Shown here in pieces: positions 10,043 through 23,600 of a stretch of DNA of 64,000 bases (positions within the stretch are counted from its first letter, which is position 1; every line of letters begins with the position of its first letter). The stretch is from NCBI GenBank assembly GCA_037389465.1, contig JAZARR010000214.1:3844001-3908000 (forward strand), given 5' to 3'. A program made the translations under genes and the position numbers. A model generated the notes under the pieces. The model did not search any database. It saw only the letters and a list, made by a program, of their open reading frames with translations, and was not told the origin of the DNA. Source of the stretch: Baylisascaris procyonis. Taxonomy: Eukaryota; Nematoda; Chromadorea; Rhabditida; Ascarididae.

Positions 10043-10045
10043 TAA
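10043..10045 (+). other. In-register TAA stop in a satellite monomer
   Basis: The usual GCCTCCAATGG reads GCCTAAAATGG. The same two-base change recurs at 12287-12289, 12617-12619, 13772-13774 and 18161-18163, always followed by a CTATCC-type monomer, so one mutated monomer was copied within larger blocks. Confidence 0.95.
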
Positions 10046-12616
10046 AATGGTCATCTATCCCTAGAAGTTACTGCATCCAATGGTCATCCATTCTTAGAAG
10101 TGACTGCCTCCAATGGTCATCCATCCTTAGAAGTTACTGCCTCCAATGGTCATCTATCGCTAGAAGTTACTGCATCCAATGGTCATCTATCCTTAGAAGT
10201 TACTGCATACAATGGTCATCCATTCTTAGAAGTTACTGCCTCCAATGGTCATCCATCCTTAGAAGTTACCACCTCCTATGGTCATCCATTCTTAGAAGTT
10301 ACTGCATCCAATGATCATCCATTCTTAGAAGTTACTGCCTCCAATGGTCATCCATCCTTAGAAGTTACCGCCTCCAATGGTCATACATTCTTAGAAGTTA
10401 CTGCATCCAATGGCCATCCATTCTTAGAAGTTACTGCCTCCAATGGTCATCCATCCTTAGAAGTTACCACCTCCTATGGTCATCCATTCTTAGAAGTTAC
10501 AGCATCCAATGATCATCCATTCTTAGAAGTGACTGCCTCCAATGGTGATCCATCCTTAGAAGTTACCGCCTCCAATGGTCATCCATTCTTAGAAGTTACT
10601 GCATCCAATGATCATCCATTCTTAGAAGTTACTGCCTCCAATGGTCATCCATCCTTAGAAGTTACCACCTCCTATGGTCATCCATTGTTAGAAGTTACTG
10701 CATCCAATGATCATCCATTCTTAGAAGTTACTGCCTCCAATGGTCATCCATCCTTAGAAGTTACCGCCTCCAATGGTCATTCATTCTTAGAAGTTACTGC
10801 ATCCAATGATCATCCATTCTTAGAAGTTACTGCCTCCAATGGTCATCCATCCTTAGAAGTTACCACCTCCTATGGTCATCCATTCTTAGAAGTTACTGGA
10901 TCCAATGATCATCCATTCTTAGAAGTTACTGCCTCCAATGGTCATCCATCCTTAGAAGTTACCACCTCCTATGGTCATCCATTCTTAGAAGTTACTGCAT
11001 CCAATGATCATCCATTCTTAGAAGTTACTGCCTCCAATGGTCATCCATCCTTAGAAGTTACCACCTCCTATGGTCATCCATTCTTAGAAGTTACTGCATC
11101 CAATGATCATCCATTCTTAGAAGTTACTGCCTCCAATGGTCATCCATCCTTAGAAGTTACCGCCTCCAATGGTCATCCATTCTTAGAAGTTACTGCATCC
11201 AATGATCATCCACTCTTAGAAGTTACTGCCTCCAATGGTCATCCATCCTTAGAAGTTACCACCTCCTATGGTCATCCATTCTTAGAAGTTACTGGATCCA
11301 ATGATCATCCATTCTTAGAAGTTACTGCCTCCAATGGTCATCCATCCTTAGAAGTTACTGCATCCAATGGTCATCCATTCTTAGAAGTTACTGCCTCCAA
11401 TGGTCATCCATCCTTAGAAGTTACCACCTCCTATGGTCATCCATTCTTAGAAGTTACTGCATCCAATGATCATCCATTCTTAGAAGTTACTGCCTCCAAT
11501 GGTCATCCATCCTTAGAAGTTACCACCTCCTATGGTCATCCATTCTTAGAAGTTACTGGATCCAATGATCATCCATTCTTAGAAGTTACTGCCTCCAATG
11601 GTCATCCATCCTTAGAAGTTACTGCATCCAATGGTCATCCATTCTTAGAAGTTACTGCCTCCAATGGTCATCCATCCTTAGAAGTTACCACCTCCTATGG
11701 TCATCCATTCTTAGAAGTTACTGCATCCAATGATCATCCATTCTTAGAAGTTACTGCCTCCAATGGTCATCCATCCTTAGAAGTTACCACCTCCTATGGT
11801 CATCCATTCTTAGAAGTTACTGCATCCAATGATCATCCATTCTTAGAAGTTACTGCCTCCAATGGTCATCTATCCTTAGAAGTTACTGCCTCCAATGGTC
11901 ATCTATCCCTAGAAGTTATTGCATACAATGGTCATCCATTCTCAGAAGTTACTGCCTCCAATGGTCATCCATCCTTAGAAGTTACCACCTCCTATGGTCA
12001 TCCATTCTTAGAAGTTACTGCATCCACTGATCATCCATTCTTAGAAGTTACTGCCTCCAATGGTCATCCGTCCTTAGAAGTTACCGCCTCCAATGGTCAT
12101 CCATTCTTAGAAGCTACTGCATCCAATGATCATCCATTCTTAGAAGTTACTGCCTCCAATGGTCATCCATCCTTAGAAGTTACCACCTCCTATGGTCATC
12201 CATTCTTAGAAATTACTGCATCCAATGATCATCCATTCTTAGAAGTTACTGCCTCCAATGGTCATCCATCCTTAGAAGTTACTGCCTAAAATGGTCATCT
12301 ATCCCTAGAAGTTACTGCATCCAATGGTCATCCATTCTTAGAAGTTACTGCCTCCAATGGTCATCCATCCTTAGAAGTTACTGCATCCAATGATCATCCA
12401 TTCTTAGAAGTTACTGCCTCCAATGGTCATCCATCCTTAGAAGTTACTGCATCCAATGATCATCCATTCTTAGAAGTTACTGCCTCCAATGGTCATCCAT
12501 CCTTAGAAGTTACCACCTCCTATGGTCATCCATTCTTAGAAATTACTGCATCCAATGATCATCCATTCTTAGAAGTTACTGCCTCCAATGGTCATCCATC
12601 CTTAGAAGTTACTGCC

Positions 12617-14926
12617 TAAAATGGTCATCTATCCCTAGAAGTTACTGCATCCAATGGTCATCCATTCTTAGAAGTTACTGCCTCCAATGGTCATCCATCC
12701 TTAGAAGTTACTGCCTCCAATGGTCATCTATCGCTAGAAGTTACTGCATCCAATGGTCATCCATTCTTAGAAGTTACTGCCTCCAATGGTCATCCATCCT
12801 TAGAAGTTACCACCTCCTATGGTCATCCATTCTTAGAAGTTACTGCCTCCAATGGTCGTCCATCCTTAGAAGTTACTGCCTCCAATGGTCATCTATCCTT
12901 TGAAGTTACTGCATCCAATGGTCATCCATTCTTAGAAGTTACCGCCTCCAATGGTCATCCATCCTCAGAAGTTACCACCTCCTATGGTCATCCATTCTTA
13001 GAAGTTACTGCATCCAATGATCATCCATTCTTAGAAGTTACTGCCTCCAAAGGTCATCCATCCTTAGAAGTTACCGCCTCCAATGGTCATCCATTCTTAG
13101 AAGTTACTGCATCCAATGATCATCCATTCTTAGAAGTTACTGCCTCCAATGGTCATCCATCCTTAGAAGTTACCACCTGCTATGGTCATCCATTCTTAGA
13201 AGTTACTGCATCCAATGATCATCCATTCTTAGAAGTTACTGCCTCCAATGGTCATCCATCCTTAGAAGTTACCACCTCCTGTGGTCATCCATTCTTAGAA
13301 GTTACTGCATCCAATGATCATCCATTCTTAGAAGTTACTGGCTCCAATGGTCATCCATCCTTAGAAGTTACTGCCTCCAATGGTCATCTATCCTTAGAAG
13401 TTACTGCATACAATGGTCATCCATTCTTAGAAGTTACTGCCTCCAATGGTCATCCATCCTTAGAAGTTACCACCTCCTATGGTCATCCATTCTTAGAAGT
13501 TACTGCATCCAATGATCATCCATTCTTAGAAGTTACTGCCTCCAATGGTCATCCGTCCTTAGCAGTTACCGCCTCCAATGGTCATCCATTCTTAGAAGCT
13601 ACTGCATCCAATGATCATCCATCCTTAGAAGTTACTGCCTCCAATGGTCATCCATCCTTAGAAGTTACCACCTCCTATGGTCATCCATTCTTAGAAATTA
13701 CTGCATCCAATGATCATCCATTCTTAGAAGTTACTGCCTCCAATGGTCATCCATCCTTAGAATTTACTGCCTAAAATGGTCGTCTATCCCTAGAAGTTAC
13801 TGCATCCAATGGTCATCCATTCTTAGAAGTTACTGCCTCCAATGGTCATCCATCCTTAGAAGTTACTGCCTCCAATGGTCATCTATCGCTAGAAGTTACT
13901 GCATCCAATGGTCATCCATTCTTAGAAGTTACTGCCTCCAATGGTCATCCATCCTTAGAAGTTACCACCTCCTATGGTCATCCATTCTTAGAAGTTACTG
14001 CCTCCAATGGTCGTCCATCCTTAGAAGTTACTGCCTCCAATGGTCATCTATCCTTTGAAGTTACTGCATCCAATGGTCATCCATTCTTAGAAGTTACCGC
14101 CTCCAATGGTCATCCATCCTCAGAAGTTACCACCTCCTATGGTCATCCATTCTTAGAAGTTACTGCATCCAATGATCATCCATTCTTAGAAGTTACTGCC
14201 TCCAAAGGTCATCCATCCTTAGAAGTTACCGCCTCCAATGGTCATCCATTCTTAGAAGTTACTGCATCCAATGATCATCCATTCTTAGAAGTTACTGCCT
14301 CCAATGGTCATCCATCCTTAGAAGTTACCACCTCCTATGGTCATCCATTCTTAGAAGTTACTGCATCCAATGATCATCCATTCTTAGAAGTTACTGCCTC
14401 CAATGGTCATCCATCCTTAGAAGTTACCACCTCCTGTGGTCATCCATTCTTAGAAGTTACTGCATCCAATGATCATCCATTCTTAGAAGTTACTGGCTCC
14501 AATGGTCATCCATCCTTAGAAGTTACTGCCTCCAATGGTCATCTATCCTTAGAAGTTACTGCATACAATGGTCATCCATTCTTAGAAGTTACTGCCTCCA
14601 ATGGTCATCCATCCTTAGAAGTTACCACCTCCTATGGTCATCCATTCTTAGAAGTTACTGCATCCAATGATCATCCATTCTTAGAAGTTACTGCCTCCAA
14701 TGGTCATCCATCCTTAGAAGTTACCGCCTCCAATGGTCATACATTCTTAGAAGTTACTGCATCCAATGGCCATCCATTCTTAGAAGTTACTGCCTCCAAT
14801 GGTCATCCATCCTTAGAAGTTACCACCTCCTATGGTCATCCATTCTTAGAAGTTACAGCATCCAATGATCATCCATTCTTAGAAGTGACTGCCTCCAATG
14901 GTGATCCATCCTTAGAAGTTACCGCC
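12617..14926 (+). repeat. 1,155-bp tandem block duplication within the array
   Basis: The block starting at the TAA of 12,617 is repeated from the TAA of 13,772. The marker TCCTTTGAAG follows at the same distance in both (12,901 and 14,056) and again at 18,445 after the TAA at 18,161. Copies differ by a few substitutions, for example CACCTGCTATGG, CACCTCCTATGG and CGCCTCCTATGG. The exact right edge is approximate. Confidence 0.8.
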
Positions 14927-17900
14927 TCCAATGGTCATCCATTATTAGAAGTTACTGCATCCAATGATCATCCATTCTTAGAAGTTACTGCCTCCAATGG
15001 TCATCCATCCTTAGAAGTTACTGCCTCCAATGGTCATCTATCCTTAGAAGTTACTGCATACAATGGTCATCCATTCTTAGAAGTTACTGCCTCCAATGGT
15101 CATCCATCCTTAGAAGTTACCACCTCCTATGGTCATCCATTCTTAGAAGTTACTGCATCCAATGATCATCCATTCTTAGAAGTTACTGCCTCCAATGGTC
15201 ATCCATCGTTAGAAGTTACCGCCTCCAATGGTCATACATTCTTAGAAGTTACTGCATCCAATGGCCATCCATTCTTAGAAGTTACTGCCTCCAATGGTCA
15301 TCCATCCTTAGAAGTTACCACCTCCTATGGTCATCCATTCTTAGAAGTTACAGCATCCAATGATCATCCATTCTTAGAAGTGACTGCCTCCAATGGTGAT
15401 CCATCCTTAGAAGTTACCGCCTCCAATGGTCATCCATTCTTAGAAGTTACTGCATCCAATGATCATCCATTCTTAGAAGTTACTGCCTCCAATGGTCATC
15501 CATCCTTAGAAGTTACCACCTCCTATGGTCATCCATTCTTAGAAGTTACTGCATCCAATGATCATCCATTCTTAGAAGTTACTGCCTCCAATGGTCATCC
15601 ATCCTTAGAAGTTACCGCCTCCAATGGTCATCCATTCTTAGAAGTTACTGCATCCAATGATCATCCATTCTTAGAAGTTACTGCCTCCAATGGTCATCCA
15701 TCCTTAGAAGTTACCACCTCCTATGGTCATCCATTCTTAGAAGTTACTGGATCCAATGATCATCCATTCTTAGAAGTTACTGCCTCCAATGGTCATCCAT
15801 CCTTAGAAGTTACCACCTCCTATGGTCATCCATTCTTAGAAGTTACTGCATCCAATGATCATCCATTCTTAGAAGTTACTGCCTCCAATGGTCATCCATC
15901 CTTAGAAGTTACCACCTCCTATGGTCATCCATTCTTAGAAGTTACTGCATCCAATGATCATCCATTCTTAGAAGTTACTGCCTCCAATGGTCATCCATCC
16001 TTAGAAGTTACCGCCTCCAATGGTCATCCATTCTTAGAAGTTACTGCATCCAATGATCATCCACTCTTAGAAGTTACTGCCTCCAATGGTCATCCATCCT
16101 TAGAAGTTACCACCTCCTATGGTCATCCATTCTTAGAAGTTACTGGATCCAATGATCATCCATTCTTAGAAGTTACTGCCTCCAATGGTCATCCATCCTT
16201 AGAAGTTACTGCATCCAATGGTCATCCATTCTTAGAAGTTACTGCCTCCAATGGTCATCCATCCTTAGAAGTTACCACCTCCTATGGTCATCCATTCTTA
16301 GAAGTTACTGCATCCAATGATCATCCATTCTTAGAAGTTACTGCCTCCAATGGTCATCCATCCTTAGAAGTTACCACCTCCTATGGTCATCCATTCTTAG
16401 AAGTTACTGCATCCAATGATCATCCATTCTTAGAAGTTACTGCCTCCAATGGTCATCTATCCTTAGAAGTTACTGCCTCCAATGGTCATCTATCCCTAGA
16501 AGTTACTGCATACAATGGTCATCCATTCTTAGAAGTTACTGCCTCCAATGGTCATCCATCCTTAGAAGTTACCACCTCCTATGGTCATCCATTCTTAGAA
16601 GTTACTGCATCCAATGATCATCCATTCTTAGAAGTTACTGCCTCCAATGGTCATCCATCCTTAGAAGTTACCGCCTCCAATGGTCATACATTCTTAGAAG
16701 TTACTGCATCCAATGATCATCCATTCTTAGAAGTTACTGCCTCCAATGGTCATCCATCCTTAGAAGTTACTGCATCCAATGGTCATCCATTCTTAGAAGT
16801 TACTGCCTCCAATGGTCATCCATCCTTAGAAGTTACCACCTCCTATGGTCATCCATTCTTAGAAGTTACTGCATCCAATGATCATCCATTCTTAGAAGTT
16901 ACTGCCTCCAATGGTCATCCATCCTTAGAAGTTACCACCTCCTATGGTCATCCATTCTTAGAAGTTACTGCATCCAATGATCATCCATTCTTAGAAGTTA
17001 CTGCCTCCAATGGTCATCTATCCTTAGAAGTTACTGCCTCCAATGGTCATCTATCCCTAGAAGTTATTGCATACAATGGTCATCCATTCTTAGAAGTTAC
17101 TGCCTCCAATGGTCATCCATCCTTAGAAGTTACCACCTCCTATGGTCATCCATTCTTAGAAGTTACTGCATCCACTGATCATCCATTCTTAGAAGTTACT
17201 GCCTCCAATGGTCATCTATCCCTAGAAGTTACTGCATACAATGGTCATCCATTCTTAGAAGTTACTGCCTCCAATGGTCATCCATCCTTAGAAGTTACCA
17301 CCTCCTATGGTCATCCATTCTTAGAAGTTACTGCATCCAATGATCATCCATTCTTAGAAGTTACTGCCTCCAATGGTCATCCATCCTTAGAAGTTACCGC
17401 CTCCAATGGTCATACATTCTTAGAAGTTACTGCATCCAATGATCATCCATTCTTAGAAGTTACTGCCTCCAATGGTCATCCATCCTTAGAAGTTACTGCA
17501 TCCAATGGTCATCCATTCTTAGAAGTTACTGCCTCCAATGGTCATCCATCCTTAGAAGTTACCACCTCCTATGGTTATCCATTCTTAGAAGTTACTGCAT
17601 CCAATGATCATCCATTCTTAGAAGTTACTGCCTCCAATGGTCATCCATCCTTAGAAGTTACCACCTCCTATGGTCATCCATTCTTAGAAGTTACTGCATC
17701 CAATGATCATCCATTCTTAGAAGTTACTGCCTCCAATGGTCATCTATCCTTAGAAGTTACTGCCTCCAATGGTCATCTATCCCTAGAAGTTATTGCATAC
17801 AATGGTCATCCATTCTTAGAAGTTACTGCCTCCAATGGTCATCCATCCTTAGAAGTTACCACCTCCTATGGTCATCCATTCTTAGAAGTTACTGCATCCA

Positions 17901-18160
17901 CTGATCATCCATTCTTAGAAGTTACTGCCTCCAATGGTCATCCGTCCTTAGAAGTTACCGCCTCCAATGGTCATCCATTCTTAGAAGCTACTGCATCCAA
18001 TGATCATCCATTCTTAGAAGTTACTGCCTCCAATGGTCATCCATCCTTAGAAGTTACCACCTCCTATGGTCATCCATTCTTAGAAATTACTGCATCCAAT
18101 GATCATCCATTCTTAGAAGTTACTGCCTCCAATGGTCATCCATCCTTAGAAGTTACTGCC
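13775..18160 (+). other. Stop-free frame in satellite, 1,462 codons, no ATG
   Basis: An 11-residue repeat frame between TAA stops. The apparent Met-initiated frame at 14,885 begins at GTG (GTT changed to GTG), not ATG. No start context, signal peptide or non-repeat domain is attached. It is probably a by-product of a 33-bp monomer lacking stops in this frame. Confidence 0.6.
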
Positions 18161-20614
18161 TAAAATGGTCATCTATCCCTAGAAGTTACTGCATCCAATG
18201 GTCATCCATTCTTGGAAGTTACTGCCTCCAATGGTCATCCATCCTTAGAAGTTACTGCCTCCAATGGTCATCTATCGCTAGAAGTTACTGCATCCAATGG
18301 TCATCCATTCTTAGAAGTTACTGCCTCCAATGGTCATCCATCCTTAGAAGTTACCACCTCCTATGGTCATCCATTCTTAGAAGTTACTGCCTCCAATGGT
18401 CGTCCATCCTTAGAAGTTACTGCCTCCAATGGTCATCTATCCTTTGAAGTTACTGCATCCAATGGTCATCCATTCTTAGAAGTTACCGCCTCGAATGGTC
18501 ATCCATCCTCAGAAGTTACCACCTCCTATGGTCATCCATTCTTAGAAGTTACTGCATCCAATGATCATCCATTCTTAGAAGTTACTACCTCCAAAGGTCA
18601 TCCATCCTTAGAAGTTACCGCCTCCAATGGTCATCCATTCTTAGAAGTTACTGCATCCAATGATCATCCATTCTTAGAAGTTACTGCCTCCAATGGTCAT
18701 CCATCCTTAGAAGTTACCGCCTCCTATGGTCATCCATTCTTAGAAGTTACTGCATCCAATGATCATCCATTCTTAGAAGTTACTGCCTCCAATGGTCATC
18801 CATCCTTAGAAGTTACCACCTCCTGTGGTCATCCATTCTTAGAAGTTACTGCATCCAATGATCATCCATTCTTAGAAGTTACTGGCTCCAATGGTCATCC
18901 ATCCTTAGAAGTTACTGCCTCCAATGGTCATCTATCCTTAGAAGTTACTGCATACAATGGTCATCCATTCTTAGAAGTTACTGCCTCCAATGGTCATCCA
19001 TCCTTAGAAGTTACCACCTCCTATGGTCATCCATTCTTAGAAGTTACTGCATCCAATGATCATCCATTCTTAGAAGTTACTGCCTCCAATGGTCATCCAT
19101 CCTTAGAAGTTACCGCCTCCAATGGTCATACATTCTTAGAAGTTACTGCATCCAATGGCCATCCATTCTTAGAAGTTACTGCCTCCAATGGTCATCCATC
19201 CTTAGAAGTTACCACCTCCTATGGTCATCCATTCTTAGAAGTTACAGCATCCAATGATCATCCATTCTTAGAAGTGACTGCCTCCAATGGTGATCCATCC
19301 TTAGAAGTTACCGCCTCCAATGGTCATCCATTCTTAGAAGTTACTGCATCCAATGATCATCCATTCTTAGAAGTTACTGCCTCCAATGGTCATCCATCCT
19401 TAGAAGTTACTGCCTCCAATGGTCATCTATCCTTAGAAGTTACTGCATACAATGGTCATCCATTCTTAGAAGTTACTGCCTCCAATGGTCATCCATCCTT
19501 AGAAGTTACCACCTCCTATGGTCATCCATTCTTAGAAGTTACTGCATCCAATGATCATCCATTCTTAGAAGTTACTGCCTCCAATGGTCATCCATCGTTA
19601 GAAGTTACCGCCTCCAATGGTCATACATTCTTAGAAGTTACTGCATCCAATGGCCATCCATTCTTAGAAGTTACTGCCTCCAATGGTCATCCATCCTTAG
19701 AAGTTACCACCTCCTATGGTCATCCATTCTTAGAAGTTACAGCATCCAATGATCATCCATTCTTAGAAGTTACTGCCTCCAATGGTCATCCATCCTTAGA
19801 AGTTACCGCCTCCAATGGTCATCCATTCTTAGAAGTTACTGCATCCAATGATCATCCATTCTTAGAAGTTACTGCCTCCAATGGTCATCCATCCTTAGAA
19901 GTTACCACCTCCTATGGTCATCCATTCTTAGAAGTTACTGCATCCAATGATCATCCATTCTTAGAAGTTACTGCCTCCAATGGTCATCCATCCTTAGAAG
20001 TTACCGCCTCCAATGGTCATCCATTCTTAGAAGTTACTGCATCCAATGATCATCCATTCTTAGAAGTTACTGCCTCCAATGGTCATCCATCCTTAGAAGT
20101 TACCACCTCCTATGGTCATCCATTCTTAGAAGTTACTGGATCCAATGATCATCCATTCTTAGAAGTTACTGCCTCCAATGGTCATCCATCCTTAGAAGTT
20201 ACCACCTCCTATGGTCATCCATTCTTAGAAGTTACTGCATCCAATGATCATCCATTCTTAGAAGTTACTGCCTCCAATGGTCATCCATCCTTAGAAGTTA
20301 CCACCTCCTATGGTCATCCATTCTTAGAAGTTACTGCATCCAATGATCATCCATTCTTAGAAGTTACTGCCTCCAATGGTCATCCATCCTTAGAAGTTAC
20401 CGCCTCCAATGGTCATCCATTCTTAGAAGTTACTGCATCCAATGATCATCCACTCTTAGAAGTTACTGCCTCCAATGGTCATCCATCCTTAGAAGTTACC
20501 ACCTCCTATGGTCATCCATTCTTAGAAGTTACTGGATCCAATGATCATCCATTCTTAGAAGTTACTGCCTCCAATGGTCATCCATCCTTAGAAGTTACTG
20601 CATCCAATGGTCAT

Positions 20615-20617
20615 TAA
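20615..20617 (+). other. In-register TAA stop, single occurrence
   Basis: GGTCATCCATTC has become GGTCATTAATTC, giving a TAA in the open register. I saw no second copy, so unlike the GCCTAAAATGG allele it has not been spread by block duplication. Confidence 0.95.
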
Positions 20618-23600
20618 TTCTTAGAAGTTACTGCCTCCAATGGTCATCCATCCTTAGAAGTTACCACCTCCTATGGTCATCCATTCTTAGAAGTTACTGC
20701 ATCCAATGATCATCCATTCTTAGAAGTTACTGCCTCCAATGGTCATCCATCCTTAGAAGTTACCACCTCCTATGGTCATCCATTCTTAGAAGTTACTGCA
20801 TCCAATGATCATCCATTCTTAGAAGTTACTGCCTCCAATGGTCATCTATCCTTAGAAGTTACTGCCTCCAATGGTCATCTATCCTTAGAAGTTACTGCAT
20901 ACAATGGTCATCCATTCTTAGAAGTTACTGCCTCCAATGGTCATCCATCCTTAGAAGTTACCACCTCCTATGGTCATCCATTCTTAGAAGTTACTGCATC
21001 CAATGATCATCCATTCTTAGAAGTTACTGCCTCCAATGGTCATCCATCCTTAGAAGTTACCGCCTCCAATGGTCATACATTCTTAGAAGTTACTGCATCC
21101 AATGATCATCCATTCTTAGAAGTTACTGCCTCCAATGGTCATCCATCCTTAGAAGTTACTGCATCCAATGGTCATCCATTCTTAGAAGTTACTGCCTCCA
21201 ATGGTCATCCATCCTTAGAAGTTACCACCTCCTATGGTCATCCATTCTTAGAAGTTACTGCATCCAATGATCATCCATTCTTAGAAGTTACTGCCTCCAA
21301 TGGTCATCCATCCTTAGAAGTTACCACCTCCTATGGTCATCCATTCTTAGAAGTTACTGCATCCAATGATCATCCATTCTTAGAAGTTACTGCCTCCAAT
21401 GGTCATCCATCCTTAGAAGTTACTGCCTCCAATGGTCATCTATCCTTAGAAGTTACTGCATCCAATGGTCATCCATTCTTAGAAGTTACTGCCTCCAATG
21501 GTCATCCATCCTTAGAAGTTACCACCTCCTATGGTCATCCATTCTTAGAAGTTACTGCATCCACTGATCATCCATTCTTAGAAGTTACTGCCTCCAATGG
21601 TCATCTATCCTTAGAAGTTACTGAATACAATGGTCATCCATTCTTAGAAGTTACTGCCTCCAATGGTCATCCATCCTTAGAAGTTACCACCTCCTATGGT
21701 CATCCATTCTTAGAAGTTACTGCATCCAATGATCATCCATTCTTAGAAGTTACTGCCTCCAATGGTCATCCATCCTTAGAAGTTACCGCCTCCAATGGTC
21801 ATCCATTCTTAGAAGTTACTGCATCCAATGATCATCCATTCTTAGAAGTTACTGCCTCCAATGGTCATCCATCCTTAGAAGTTACTGCATCCAATGGTCA
21901 TCCATTCTTAGAAGTTACTGCCTCCAATGGTCATCCATCCTTAGAAGTTACCACCTCCTATGGTCATCCATTCTTAGAAGTTACTGCATCCAATGATCAT
22001 CCATTCTTAGAAGTTACTGCCTCCAATGGTCATCCATCCTTAGAAGTTACCACCTCCTATGGTCATCCATTCTTAGAAGTTACTGCATCCAATGATCATC
22101 CATTCTTAGAAGTTACTGCCTCCAATGGTCATCCATCCTTAGAAGTTACTGCCTCCAATGGTCATCTATCCTTAGAAGTTACTGCATCCAATGGTCATCC
22201 ATTCTTAGAAGTTACTGCCTCCAATGGTCATCCATCCTTAGAAGTTACCACCTCCTATGGTCATCCATTCTTAGAAGTTACTGCATCCAATGATCATCCA
22301 TTCTTAGAAGTTACTGCCTCCAATGGTCATCCATCCTTAGAAGTTACCGCCTCCAATGGTCATCCATTCTTAGAAGTTACTGCATCCAATGATCATCCAT
22401 TCTTAGAAGTTACTGCCTCCAATGGTCATCCATCCTTAGAAGTTACCACCTCCTATGGTCATCCATTCTTAGAAGTTACTGCATCCAATGATCATCCATT
22501 CTTAGAAGTTACTGCCTCCAATGGTCATCCATCCTTAGAAGTTACTGCCTCCAATGGTCATCTATCCTTAGAAGTTACTGCATCCAATGGTCATCCATTC
22601 TTAGAAGTTACTGCCTCCAATGGTCATCCATCCTTAGAAGTTACTGCCTCCAATGGTCATCTATCGCTAGAAGTTACTGCATCCAATGGTCATCCATTCT
22701 TAGAAGTTACTGCCTCCAATGGTCATCCATCCTTAGAAGTTACCACCTCCTATGGTCATCCATTCTTAGAAGTTACTGCCTCCAATGGTCATCCATCCTT
22801 AGAAGTTACTGCCTCCAATGGTCATCTATCCTTAGAAGTTACTGCATCCAATGGTCATCCATTCTTAGAAGTTACTGCCTCCAATGGTCATCCATCCTTA
22901 GAAGTTACCACCTCCTATGGTCATCCATTCTTAGAAGTTACTGCATCCAATGATCATCCATTCTTAGAAGTTACTGCCTCCAATGGTCATCCATCCTTAG
23001 AAGTTACCGCCTCCAATGGTCATCCATTCTTAGAAGTTACTGCATCCAATGATCATCCATTCTTAGAAGTTACTGCCTCCAATGGTCATCCATCCTTAGA
23101 AGTTACCACCTCCTATGGTCATCCATTCTTAGAAGTTACTGCATCCAATGATCATCCATTCTTAGAAGTTACTGCCTCCAATGGTCATCCATCCTTAGAA
23201 GTTACCACCTCCTATGGTCATCCATTCTTAGAAGTTACTGCATCCAATGATCATCCATTCTTAGAAGTTACTGCCTCCAATGGTCATCCATCCTTAGAAG
23301 TTACTGCCTCCAATGGTCATCTATCCTTAGAAGTTACTGCATCCAATGGTCATCCATTCTTAGAAGTTACTGCCTCCAATGGTCATCCATCCTTAGAAGT
23401 TACCACCTCCTATGGTCATCCATTCTTAGAAGTTACTGCATCCAATGATCATCCATTCTTAGAAGTTACTGCCTCCAATGGTCATCCATCCTTAGAAGTT
23501 ACCGCCTCCAATGGTCATCCATTCTTAGAAGTTACTGCATCCAATGGCCATCCATTCTTAGAAGTTACTGCCTCCAATGGTCATCCATCCTTAGAAGTTA

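Larger units (their letters stand above)
9720..20617 (+). repeat. Diverged left edge of the satellite with nested segmental duplications
   Basis: This part holds most of the rare variants: CTATCC endings (HLS), GCATACAAT (AYN), CATACATTC (HTF), GGTGATCC (GDP), GGATCC (GSND), TCCTTTGAAG and the TAA-bearing monomers. Several recur at fixed offsets, showing kilobase block duplication: 1,155 bp (35 monomers), 4,389 bp (133 monomers) and 4,851 bp (147 monomers). All offsets are exact multiples of 33. Confidence 0.85.

Noticed and set aside
10100..20617. Three long Met-initiated protein genes at 10,100, 14,885 and 18,212
   Set aside because: The starts are GTG, GTG and TTG created by single changes in monomers (GTT to GTG, TTA to TTG). 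No ATG occurs in frame, there is no signal peptide or non-repeat domain, and the ends are sporadic TAA monomers.
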